Source: an uncultured Eubacteriales bacterium
GTDB lineage: Bacteria > Bacillota > Clostridia > Christensenellales > Borkfalkiaceae
Assembly: GCA_902766475.1 (NCBI GenBank)
Contig: CACXDQ010000061.1
Coordinates: forward strand, 1 to 6,871
Length of the DNA: 6,871 nucleotides
Direction of reading: 5' to 3'
Positions 1-6,690 of the stretch are shown here, one piece after another. The translations under genes and the position numbers were made by a program. Below the pieces are notes generated by a model. That model was given only the letters and a program-made list of their open reading frames with translations. It had not been told where the DNA came from and ran no database searches. Each line of letters starts with the position of its first letter. Position 1 is the first letter of the stretch.

Positions 1-1
1 C

Positions 2-1915
2 CTTATCGGCAAAACGTTGATTTTGCCTATCGTCAACAAGGAAATACCCATCGTTGCGGACGAATACGTCGATATGGAATTCGGCACGGGCGCCGTCAAG
101 ATAACCCCGGCACACGATCCGAATGACTTTGAAGTCGGGCTTCGCCATAATCTCGAAGTCGTAAGGGTGATGGACGACGGCGGTAAGATGAACGAAAATG
201 CCGGCAAATATTGCGGAATGGATCGTTATGATTGCCGCAAAGCTTTGGTAGAAGAGCTTAAAACGCTCGGCAATCTCGAAAAGATAGAGCCGTATTCTCA
301 CAACGTTGGGCATTGTTACCGTTGCCACAACACAGTTGAGCCCATAATCTCTAAACAGTGGTTTGTAAAGATGGACGGGCTTGCAAAGCCGGCTCTTTCA
401 GCCGTCAAGAAAAAGAGCATTAAGTTTACCCCCGAAAGATTTACTAAGATATACAACAACTGGATGGAGAATATCAAAGACTGGTGTATATCCCGTCAGC
501 TTTGGTGGGGACATAGAATACCCGCATATTATTGCGACTGTTGCGGCGAAACGGTAGTTGCGAAAGAAACGCCGACGAAGTGCCCGAAATGCGGAGGAAC
601 GTCGTTCAAACAAGACGAGGATGTTTTGGATACTTGGTTCAGCTCGGCGCTCTGGCCGTTCTCAACTCTTGGTTTCCCCGACGATACGCCCGACTTGAAA
701 TATTTCTATCCTACCGACGTTCTCGTAACCGCCTACGATATCATTTTCTTCTGGGTGGCGAGAATGATTTTCAGCGGGATAGAGCATATGCACAGAATTC
801 CGTTCAAGGACGTACTTATCCACGGTATCGTAAGAGATTCTCAGGGGAGAAAAATGAGTAAATCTTTGGGTAACGGTATCGATCCGCTCGAAATAATAGA
901 CGAATACGGCGCCGACACTCTCCGTTATTGTCTTTTGAACGGTATTTCCGCCGGAAGCGATATAAGATATTCTTCCGAAAAGCTCGAAGGTTGCAGAAAC
1001 TTTATCAATAAGATTTGGAACGCATCGAGATTTGTCCTTTTAAACTGCGAGGGCAAAGACGTAAAGGCGGATATTTCCGAATGTAAGCTTACGGTTGCGG
1101 ATAAGTGGATAATTTCCAAACTCAACGGCGTTATCAAAGAAGTAACGCTCAACATGGAAAAATACGAAATAGGTCTTGCGTGCGCCGCTTTGCAAGATTT
1201 CGTATGGTCTGATTTCTGCGACTGGTATATCGAGCTTTGCAAACCGATGCTTTACGGCGAGGACGAGAAAAAGAAAGTCGATTGTCTGAGCGTTTTGTGT
1301 TACGTTTTGACAAACACGCTTAAACTTTTACACCCGTTTATTCCGTTCGTGACGGAAGAGATATATTCTCATATTCCTACCGTATCGGGAAGCATTATGA
1401 TTTCCGATTTCCCAAAATACAATTCCAAGCTCACATATAAGAAAGAGCGTGCCAACACCGAAAAGATTATGGATATAATCAAGTCGGTAAGGGCTATAAA
1501 GGCTGAGTCGGGCGCAGCTCCTTCGACGAAGGTAGACCTGTATATCGTTTCCGAGCTAAAAAAACTTATAACCGATTGTTCGCTTTACATATCGAGGCTT
1601 GCAAACGTAAACGAGATAAAGTTTATTTCATGCAAAGAAGAGATAGGTCAGAAAGTCGTTTCCAAGATACTCGAAGGGATAGAGATTTACATACCTCTCG
1701 GAGAGCTTGTCGATATAGATAAAGAGATTGTGAGGCTTCAAGGCGAACTTGAAAAGACCGAAGGCGAAATAAAGAGAGCCGAAGGAAAGCTTGCAAATCA
1801 AGGTTTCGTTGCAAAAGCACCTAAAACCTTGATCGACGGCGAGAGAGAAAAGGTTGTAAAATTCAAGGAAATAAGAGATAAAATCATAGCAAGCATCGAA
1901 GAGCTTAAAAATTAA
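2..1915 (+). CDS. valS: Valyl-tRNA synthetase, C-terminal part (5' end outside window)
   Basis: Cytoplasmic class I synthetase that attaches valine to tRNA-Val and edits mischarged threonine. The frame is open from base 2, so the gene enters from outside; about 637 codons are present, and by comparison with ValRS proteins of about 880 residues roughly 240 N-terminal residues, including the HIGH motif, are missing. Visible in order: the end of the editing domain with GTGAVKITPAHDPND (HDPND at nt 113-127); paired cysteines CYRC and CDCC...CPKC that look like zinc sites; RQLWWGH (nt 494-514); DTWFSSALWPFS (from nt 629); the catalytic loop KMSKS (nt 851-865); a helical anticodon-binding region (about nt 1060-1530); and a Lys/Glu-rich C-terminal coiled coil (about nt 1703-1912) typical of ValRS. 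The TTG at nt 17 is internal, not the start. A terminator-like hairpin follows the stop codon. Identity is essentially certain. Confidence 0.98.
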   Translation, partial: LIGKTLILPIVNKEIPIVADEYVDMEFGTGAVKITPAHDPNDFEVGLRHNLEVVRVMDDGGKMNENAGKYCGMDRYDCRKALVEELKTLGNLEKIEPYSHNVGHCYRCHNTVEPIISKQWFVKMDGLAKPALSAVKKKSIKFTPERFTKIYNNWMENIKDWCISRQLWWGHRIPAYYCDCCGETVVAKETPTKCPKCGGTSFKQDEDVLDTWFSSALWPFSTLGFPDDTPDLKYFYPTDVLVTAYDIIFFWVARMIFSGIEHMHRIPFKDVLIHGIVRDSQGRKMSKSLGNGIDPLEIIDEYGADTLRYCLLNGISAGSDIRYSSEKLEGCRNFINKIWNASRFVLLNCEGKDVKADISECKLTVADKWIISKLNGVIKEVTLNMEKYEIGLACAALQDFVWSDFCDWYIELCKPMLYGEDEKKKVDCLSVLCYVLTNTLKLLHPFIPFVTEEIYSHIPTVSGSIMISDFPKYNSKLTYKKERANTEKIMDIIKSVRAIKAESGAAPSTKVDLYIVSELKKLITDCSLYISRLANVNEIKFISCKEEIGQKVVSKILEGIEIYIPLGELVDIDKEIVRLQGELEKTEGEIKRAEGKLANQGFVAKAPKTLIDGEREKVVKFKEIRDKIIASIEELKN

Positions 1916-1921
1916 ACCTTT

Positions 1922-1970
1922 AACGAAAGAGGGGCTGTCGCTAAATTGCGGCAACTCCGATTTTCGTTTT
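1922..1970 (+). terminator. Probable rho-independent terminator after valS
   Basis: Seven bases after the valS stop codon lies a long hairpin. The inner stem pairs 1931-1941 with 1948-1958 (about 10 pairs including two G-T wobbles, one C/A mismatch), with loop TAAATT. The outer stem pairs AACGAAA (1922-1928) with TTTCGTT (1962-1968) across a small GA-rich internal loop. The 3' side ends in TTTTCGTTTT. The T run is interrupted by CG, so it is not a textbook terminator, but position and structure fit one. It separates valS from the RNase J operon. Confidence 0.6.
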
Positions 1971-1991
1971 AAAATTACAATTATCGTCAAT

Positions 1992-2020
1992 ACCTAACTT
2001 TTATTTTATAAAAGTCGGGT
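1992..2020. other. AT-rich hairpin between valS and the RNase J gene
   Basis: ACTTTTA (1997-2003) pairs with TAAAAGT (2009-2015) around a five-base loop, and ACC (1992-1994) can pair with GGT (2018-2020) across a 2x2 internal loop. It lies between the valS terminator and the candidate promoter. It could be a second, weak termination structure or have no function; the mostly A-T stem limits its stability. Confidence 0.35.
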
Positions 2021-2029
2021 GAGTTTGTC

Positions 2030-2058
2030 TTTACTTTTTTAAAAAAAAGTTCTATCAT
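2030..2058 (+). promoter_or_regulatory. Candidate sigma-A-type promoter for the rnj-trmR-trhP operon
   Basis: TTTACT (2030-2035, 4 of 6 matches to TTGACA) and TATCAT (2053-2058, 5 of 6 matches to TATAAT) are separated by 17 bases that include a T6A8 tract. The overlapping CATAAT at 2056-2061 is an alternative -10, but its spacing to TTTACT is 20. Initiation near 2065 would give a leader of about 60 bases before the TTG start. It is the best match in an AT-rich region where chance matches are common, so this is tentative. Confidence 0.4.
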
Positions 2059-2099
2059 AATATTTGATGAGAAAAGACGTTTTATATCATTAAGTTTTG

Positions 2100-2120
2100 C
2101 GGCTTATTGCCGATTGGGAG
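2100..2120 (+). promoter_or_regulatory. Ribosome binding site of RNase J gene with adjacent small hairpin
   Basis: GGGAG at 2116-2120 sits 6 bases before TTG at 2127, ideal Shine-Dalgarno spacing, and decides the start of the RNase J gene. Immediately upstream CGGC (2100-2103) pairs perfectly with GCCG (2109-2112) around loop TTATT, ending three bases before the Shine-Dalgarno sequence. A TTG at 2097 would add ten residues but has no ribosome binding site. Confidence 0.75.
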
Positions 2121-2126
2121 TATAAA

Positions 2127-3779
2127 TTGAAAAGCAAAAAAACACTTAAAGTAAGATTTCTCGGAGGCGTCGGAGAAATCGGTAAAAATATGACGGCGCT
2201 CGAATACGGAAAGGATATAATAATAATAGACGCCGGTCTTACCTTTCCGAGTGTGGAGATGCCGGGGATAGACCTTGTCGTTCCCGATATATCATACCTC
2301 GTTCAAAATAAGGACAAAATAAGGGGAATAGTTTTAACACACGGACATGAGGACCACATAGGCGGGCTTCCTTACGTTTTAAAAGACGTAAACGTTCCCG
2401 TTTACGGCACAAAACTTACGCTTATGCTCTGCGAACATAAGCTTATCGAACAGAGAATAAACGATTACACGTTAAATTGCGTCAAGCCGTCGGGCATAGT
2501 CAAGCTCGGCTGCTTTACGGTGGAATTTATTCACGTAAATCACTCTATTCCGGGAAGCTGTGCGCTTGCGATACAGACGCCCGTCGGCATGGTTTTCCAT
2601 TCGGGAGATTTCAAGATAGATCTTACGCCGATAAACGGGCAGATGATAGATATTACACGCATTTCCGAGATAGGCAAAAAAGGCGTTACACTTCTTCTTT
2701 GTGAATCGACCAACGTCGAACATGAGGGTTACACAATGAGCGAAAACGTTGTCGGTGAAACTCTTGACAGATTGTTTATCGAGCATGCTAAAAGAAGAAT
2801 TATCGTTGCAACGTTTGCGACCAACGTTCACAGATTGCAGCAAATTATTAACCTTGCACACAAAAATAAGAGGAAGATCGCATTTTCGGGTAGAAGTATG
2901 CTGAACGTCGTCGACGCTGCTTCTAAGGTCGGCGAGATAGATATACCCGAAAACTCTGTTATCGACATCGAAAAGATAAAAAATTATGCGGATAAAGACC
3001 TCTGCATTATCTCTACGGGAAGTCAAGGCGAACCTATGAGTGCGCTTACGAGAATGGCTGCGGGAGATTATAACCAAGTGCAGGTCGGAAACAACGACAC
3101 GATAATTATTTCCGCATCTCCGATTCCCGGCAACGAGAGGAGCATTTATCAAGTTATCAATAATCTATATAGAAAGGGAGCGGAAGTCGTATATAATTCA
3201 ATAACCAAAATTCACGTTTCGGGACATGCTTGTCAAGAAGAATTGAAGATTTTGCATACGCTTTTGAAGCCTAAATTCTTTATTCCCGTTCACGGCGAAT
3301 ACAGACACTTAAAAAAGCATTGCAGACTTGCGAAGTCTATCGGCATGAAGGAGAGCAATATGCTTATCGCCGAAATAGGCGATACCGTCGAATTGACGGA
3401 AAGAAGCTTAAAGATGGGCGAGAGATTCCAGTCGGGCAGCAGATATATAGACGGTTTGTCGATAGACGATACCGAAACCGTGGTAAGGGACAGAAAACAC
3501 CTTGCCGAGGACGGTCTAATCGTTGCCGTTTGTTGCGTTTCAGAGTATTCGGGCGAGATAATGCAAGAGCCGGATATTATCAATAAAGGCTCAATTTTGT
3601 CGGAAGAACAAGTTCAGGAAGCAAAGAAAATCGTATATAAAACCGTGAAAGGCTACGACGTTAAAGCCGCAGCCGACATGAGCGAAATAAGAAATCTTAT
3701 AAGAAAAAATCTAAGAAATTTCATCATGAAAAAGACAAAGAAAAACCCGATGATAATTCCCGTTATCACCGAAGTATAA
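2127..3779 (+). CDS. rnjA: Ribonuclease J (metallo-beta-lactamase / beta-CASP RNase)
   Basis: Cytoplasmic RNase with 5'-3' exonuclease and endonuclease activity in mRNA decay and RNA maturation. The start is TTG with GGGAG six bases upstream, giving 550 residues, very close to the 555 of B. subtilis RNase J1. Near the N-terminus is LGGVGEIGKN, then the metal motif HGHEDH at residues 72-77 (H72, H74, D76, H77). Further candidate zinc ligands are H139 (in NHSIPGS), D161 (in HSGDFKID) and H389 (in PVHGEYRH). The beta-CASP part has ESTN near residue 194, TGSQGEPMSAL near 298 and HVSGHA at 363-368. The C-terminal domain ends in PMIIPVITEV, as RNase J proteins do. All metal ligands are kept, so it should be active and resembles J1 more than a degenerate paralogue. 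First gene of a three-gene operon; the next gene starts 4 bases after its stop. Whether the genome has a second RNase J cannot be seen. Confidence 0.96.
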   Translation: MKSKKTLKVRFLGGVGEIGKNMTALEYGKDIIIIDAGLTFPSVEMPGIDLVVPDISYLVQNKDKIRGIVLTHGHEDHIGGLPYVLKDVNVPVYGTKLTLMLCEHKLIEQRINDYTLNCVKPSGIVKLGCFTVEFIHVNHSIPGSCALAIQTPVGMVFHSGDFKIDLTPINGQMIDITRISEIGKKGVTLLLCESTNVEHEGYTMSENVVGETLDRLFIEHAKRRIIVATFATNVHRLQQIINLAHKNKRKIAFSGRSMLNVVDAASKVGEIDIPENSVIDIEKIKNYADKDLCIISTGSQGEPMSALTRMAAGDYNQVQVGNNDTIIISASPIPGNERSIYQVINNLYRKGAEVVYNSITKIHVSGHACQEELKILHTLLKPKFFIPVHGEYRHLKKHCRLAKSIGMKESNMLIAEIGDTVELTERSLKMGERFQSGSRYIDGLSIDDTETVVRDRKHLAEDGLIVAVCCVSEYSGEIMQEPDIINKGSILSEEQVQEAKKIVYKTVKGYDVKAAADMSEIRNLIRKNLRNFIMKKTKKNPMIIPVITEV

Positions 3780-3783
3780 TGAT

Positions 3784-4416
3784 ATGCACGAATACATTCT
3801 CGATTTATTGTCGAAAAACGCAAAGCTTACGATAGACGAAGAGCTTTTAAGCATGAGAAACGAGTATCGAAAAAGCGGTGTTCCGACGATTTTGACCGAC
3901 GGTTTAAACGAGCTGATACTTATGGCGTCTATTAAACAGCCAAAAAAGATTTTGGAATTCGGAACTGCCGTCGGCTGTTCGGGCATAGCTCTCTTAAAGG
4001 CGGCACCCGATGCCGAACTATATACGATAGAAAACAGAGAAAAATCTTTTAATGCCGCCGCAGAAAATTTTAAGAAGTTCGGTCTTGGTGAAAGGGTGCA
4101 TCAATACCTCGGCGACGCCTTGGAAATAATCGATAAAGTCGGCGATGGGTTTGACTTTGTGTTTCTCGATTGTAACAAGTCAAAATATAAGATTTTATTT
4201 GAAAAAATAAAGAGTATTATGACAAGCGGAGGGGTGCTGTTTGCCGATAACGTACTGTTTCGAGGATACGTTACCGGCGAGGTAAAGGCTCCGCACAGAT
4301 TCAATACGATACGAAATAATATGCGAGATTTTCTCTCGATGATATCAAACGATAAAGATTTTATTACCACCGTTTCCGATATAGGCGACGGAATCAGCAT
4401 TTCTTACAAAAAATAG
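3784..4416 (+). CDS. trmR: TrmR-like tRNA 5-hydroxyuridine (U34) O-methyltransferase
   Basis: SAM-dependent O-methyltransferase of 210 residues, matching B. subtilis YrrM/TrmR (217 residues), which methylates ho5U34 of tRNA to mo5U34. Visible features: KQPKKILEFGTAVGCSG (residues 51-67), the SAM-binding motif I; an acidic residue at the end of strand 2 (TIEN, 81-84); GDAL at 110-113; LDCNK at 128-132; ADNVLFRG at 154-161; and GDGISIS near the C-terminus. By homology D129, D155 and N156 would bind the metal. The ATG start lies 4 bases after the RNase J stop; the upstream GAAG (3771-3774) is only a weak ribosome binding site, so translational coupling is likely. The downstream TrhP-like gene is the same partner as in Bacillus (yrrM-yrrN-yrrO), which strongly favours TrmR over a caffeoyl-CoA or catechol type methyltransferase from the same superfamily. 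Confidence 0.85.
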   Translation: MHEYILDLLSKNAKLTIDEELLSMRNEYRKSGVPTILTDGLNELILMASIKQPKKILEFGTAVGCSGIALLKAAPDAELYTIENREKSFNAAAENFKKFGLGERVHQYLGDALEIIDKVGDGFDFVFLDCNKSKYKILFEKIKSIMTSGGVLFADNVLFRGYVTGEVKAPHRFNTIRNNMRDFLSMISNDKDFITTVSDIGDGISISYKK

Positions 4417-4417
4417 T

Positions 4418-4421
4418 GGAG
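4418..4421 (+). promoter_or_regulatory. Ribosome binding site deciding the trhP start
   Basis: GGAG begins two bases after the trmR stop codon (TAG, 4414-4416) and lies 6 bases before ATG at 4428. A GTG overlapping the stop (4416-4418) is in the same frame and would add four residues, but it has no Shine-Dalgarno sequence of its own and overlaps this one, so ATG at 4428 is preferred. MKKPELLAPAGN is also the normal N-terminus of the family. Confidence 0.8.
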
Positions 4422-4427
4422 TACGAT

Positions 4428-5642
4428 ATGAAAAAGCCGGAATTGCTTGCGCCCGCAGGAAATTTTTCAAAACTTTTAACAGCCGTATATTTCGGGGCGG
4501 ACGCCGTTTATATTGGCGGTAAGCATTTTTCGCTCCGTGCGCTTTCGGAAAATTTTACGGATGAAGAGATAGTTGAAGCCGTTAAATTCGCACATAAAAA
4601 AGGCGTTAAAATTTACGTTACCGTCAATATTTTTGCTAAGAATTATGATTTTGAAGAGCTTGAAAAATACCTCGTTTTTTTACAAGACGCCGAGGTCGAC
4701 GCAATACTTGTTACCGACGTGGGTGTGGTGTCTTTGGCGAAAAAGGTAGCGCCGAAATTACACCTTCATCTTTCCACGCAAGCGAATACGTTAAATAAGT
4801 ACGCCGTAAAATTCTGGAAAGATTTGGGCTTTGATAGAGTCGTCGTTGCGAGAGAACTCTCTTTAAAGGAGATAAAAGATATAACAGATTATTGCCCGGA
4901 TATAGAGATCGAAGCTTTTGTACACGGCGCAATGTGTATTTCTTATAGCGGGAGATGCCTTCTTTCCAATTATTTTAACGGAAGGGACGCAAACCGTGGC
5001 GAATGTGTTCAGGCTTGCAGATGGAATTACGAGATAAGAGAGAGAAGTAAGGATGGAGATTTCTATCCCGTTGAAGAGGATGACAGAGGAACTTATATAT
5101 TTAACAGTAAAGACCTTAATATGATAGACTATCTTCCCGAAATGGCAAAATCAGGCGTCGTTTCTCTTAAAATAGAGGGCAGAATGAAGAGCGAATATTA
5201 CCTTGCAACGGTAATAAACGCTTACAGACGTGCTATCGACGCATACTATAACGTCGGGGAAGATTATGATAAAGACGGTTTTTATTATAATGAGTTATTA
5301 AAGACGAGCCATAGAGCTTTTACGACGGCTTATTTCTTAGGCGATAATGAAAACACGGTAAATTATAAAAATTCTCAATCGGAAGGAACAAGACAGTTTA
5401 TTGCGAATGTGACCGAAGGAACTTGCGACGATGGTTTTTTTATAGCCGAGATGAGAAATCGATTTAAGGTCGGTGATACGCTTGAAATTTTGTCGCCGTC
5501 TGAAAGCTTTAACGAAACTTTCGTCGTAAAGAGAATGGAAGATATGGACGGCAACTCCGTTGAGGACGCAAAACTCGTTCAGCAAAAACTGAAAATTTTT
5601 TCCGATATAAAGGTTTATAAAGGAGATTTTTTAAGAAAATAA
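4428..5642 (+). CDS. trhP: U32 family protein, TrhP-like tRNA U34 hydroxylation protein
   Basis: Protein of 404 residues of the U32 'peptidase' family. Members of this branch (E. coli TrhP/YegQ, B. subtilis TrhP1/TrhP2 = YrrN/YrrO) are not known as true proteases in this role; they act in prephenate-dependent hydroxylation of tRNA U34 to ho5U. Visible: PELLAPAGNF at the N-terminus and GADAVYIGG (24-32) of the barrel; the U32 signature from E162 to C177 (EAFVHGAMC...YSGRC); NRGECVQACRW at 189-199; NSKDL (226-230) and SLKIEGRMKS (246-255). C170, C177, C193 and C197 are spaced like iron-sulfur ligands, an inference from the family. The C-terminal beta domain covers about 320-400. Length is close to YrrO (about 420) rather than the shorter YrrN (about 310). 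Last gene of the operon, 11 bases after trmR, followed by hairpins. A collagenase-like protease annotation is the old family name and less likely. Confidence 0.87.
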   Translation: MKKPELLAPAGNFSKLLTAVYFGADAVYIGGKHFSLRALSENFTDEEIVEAVKFAHKKGVKIYVTVNIFAKNYDFEELEKYLVFLQDAEVDAILVTDVGVVSLAKKVAPKLHLHLSTQANTLNKYAVKFWKDLGFDRVVVARELSLKEIKDITDYCPDIEIEAFVHGAMCISYSGRCLLSNYFNGRDANRGECVQACRWNYEIRERSKDGDFYPVEEDDRGTYIFNSKDLNMIDYLPEMAKSGVVSLKIEGRMKSEYYLATVINAYRRAIDAYYNVGEDYDKDGFYYNELLKTSHRAFTTAYFLGDNENTVNYKNSQSEGTRQFIANVTEGTCDDGFFIAEMRNRFKVGDTLEILSPSESFNETFVVKRMEDMDGNSVEDAKLVQQKLKIFSDIKVYKGDFLRK

Positions 5643-5664
5643 AAATGCGCAATAATGCGCTTTT
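5643..5664 (+). terminator. Small hairpin right after trhP, possible first terminator
   Basis: GCGCA (5647-5651) pairs with TGCGC (5656-5660) around loop ATAA, followed by TTTT. A-T pairs outside a T/T mismatch could lengthen it. The stem is short, so alone it would be weak; together with the next hairpin it may make tandem termination. Confidence 0.4.
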
Positions 5665-5665
5665 C

Positions 5666-5699
5666 AAAAAAAAATAACGGGCTTGCCCGTTATTTTTAT
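5666..5699. terminator. Bidirectional rho-independent terminator between convergent operons
   Basis: A perfect 12-bp stem pairs 5670-5681 with 5686-5697 around loop CTTG, with a GC-rich top (ACGGG/CCCGT) and an A-T base. On the plus strand the 3' arm ends in TTATTTTTATA; on the minus strand the stem is followed by a T run (the A run at 5666-5674). It can therefore terminate both the trhP operon and the lexA-exonuclease operon. The exonuclease stop codon (5696-5698) overlaps its edge. Confidence 0.88.
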
Positions 5700-6682
5700 A
5701 TTGAAATTTTTTTTGAAAAATAGTCGTACAAAAAGGCTTCGTCATTAAAGCTCATATTTTCCGTGTAGCCCAATTTGATTTCCAGATCGCTCAATTTCAT
5801 TAACTTTATACCGTCGGCAAGATTCTTTGTTTCCTCTCCGTTTTCGTGGATAAAGACAGAGCAATTTTCTCTTTCTCTCGTAAATCCCATTTTGTTGTTT
5901 AATAACAAGTTGATCATCGTCCTTAAATAATCGGCGTCTTTTCTCTCGATTTTATGAGAAAAACAAACGGTTGTTTTATTTGAAGAGAGGGGGAGAGAAT
6001 CGGCAAAATCGGAATATATGGCAGATTGAACTTTTTTGCTTATTTTCAAGCCGAATTTGCCTTTGATAATTGCGTCGGCATAATTTAAAAAATACCCGTC
6101 GTCATCGTTTTGCCCGAGGTATATTCCGTATTTTTCCATTACGGACGAAAGTGTAAAACCGCTTTCGTTTAAAAACGTTTTAAAAAGTGTAGCCGTTGCG
6201 AGAGCGTCGGCGTCGGATCTGTGGGCATTATAGACGTTTCCGTATTTTTCATTAAGCGTTTTTAAGCCTATCGCCGTTTCTTCGGGATAAATTAGTTTAT
6301 ATACGAACTGAACGTCTAAAAACTTATAATTTATAATCGGCAAAGAAAACTTTTTGCATGCGTCGTTTATGTATTTAACGTCGTTTATCATAGCAAAGCC
6401 GACGACGATGCGGTTTTCAAAAAGCTTTTTTATCTCGTCGTATTTTTCCGAAAATCTCGGCGAACTTCTGAACTGCTCAACTGTATAGGCAAACGTTATA
6501 CCCGTTTGTTTTGCGTGTTTTACGTCACCGACTGCAAACCGTGAAGGCAAAGGGTTAAAGAGAATATCCCGTTGCTCTATCAAATTAAAATTTTCGTCGC
6601 ATATAGCGTATCCGAAACTGCATAAGCTGCCGTCGTTATCTCTTCCGGTGCAACTTTCCGTGTCAATAAAAAGAAATTCCAT
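5696..6682 (-). CDS. DEDDh (DnaQ/RNase T-like) 3'-5' exonuclease with C-terminal extension
   Basis: Protein of 328 residues. The N-terminal 175 or so form a DEDDh exonuclease fold: Exo I FIDTES with D7 and E9, Exo II GFAMIND with D101 as the likely metal residue, and Exo III NAHRSDADALA with H154 and D159. All five DEDDh residues are present, so 3'-5' nuclease activity on DNA or RNA is expected; the substrate is unknown. Residues about 185-328 are an extension. Within it, 236-310 (from TTVCFSHKIE onward) has a strand-helix-strand pattern resembling a BRCT domain, but the usual Gly-Gly and late Trp are absent, so this is tentative. The ATG start is 8 bases after the lexA stop and six residues before the first catalytic Asp, so no later start is possible; no clear Shine-Dalgarno sequence is seen, suggesting translation coupled to lexA. 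It could be a PolC-independent proofreading, repair or RNA-trimming enzyme. Confidence 0.85.
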   Translation of the reverse strand: MEFLFIDTESCTGRDNDGSLCSFGYAICDENFNLIEQRDILFNPLPSRFAVGDVKHAKQTGITFAYTVEQFRSSPRFSEKYDEIKKLFENRIVVGFAMINDVKYINDACKKFSLPIINYKFLDVQFVYKLIYPEETAIGLKTLNEKYGNVYNAHRSDADALATATLFKTFLNESGFTLSSVMEKYGIYLGQNDDDGYFLNYADAIIKGKFGLKISKKVQSAIYSDFADSLPLSSNKTTVCFSHKIERKDADYLRTMINLLLNNKMGFTRERENCSVFIHENGEETKNLADGIKLMKLSDLEIKLGYTENMSFNDEAFLYDYFSKKISI

Positions 6683-6690
6683 TGTATGTT

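Noticed and set aside
17..19. TTG at base 17 as a possible start of the valS frame
   Set aside because: The frame is open to the window edge and the residues before it (LIGKT) belong to the conserved ValRS editing domain, so the gene simply continues upstream.
2036..2050. T6A8 palindrome-like tract as a terminator
   Set aside because: A pure A-T self-complementary tract with no loop or GC base pairs would not make a stable terminator; it is more plausibly promoter spacer DNA.
2432..2451. Palindrome ATAAGCTTAT flanked by CGAAC repeats, resembling an SOS box
   Set aside because: The flanks are direct, not inverted (CGAAC...CGAAC rather than GAAC...GTTC), and the site is deep inside the RNase J coding region.
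2472..3152. Long open frame (226 codons) antisense to the RNase J gene
   Set aside because: It lies wholly inside a highly conserved gene, its translation resembles no family I know, and it has no ribosome binding site context; an open frame opposite a coding gene of this composition is expected by chance.
2127..3779. ESTN in RNase J where many relatives have DSTN
   Set aside because: The residue is not a metal ligand, Glu for Asp is conservative, and all metal ligands are intact; I think similar variants occur in clostridia but cannot check this.
4428..5642. Annotation of the U32 gene as a secreted collagenase-type protease
   Set aside because: There is no signal peptide, the cysteine pattern fits iron-sulfur U32 proteins, and the neighbouring trmR gene points to tRNA modification.
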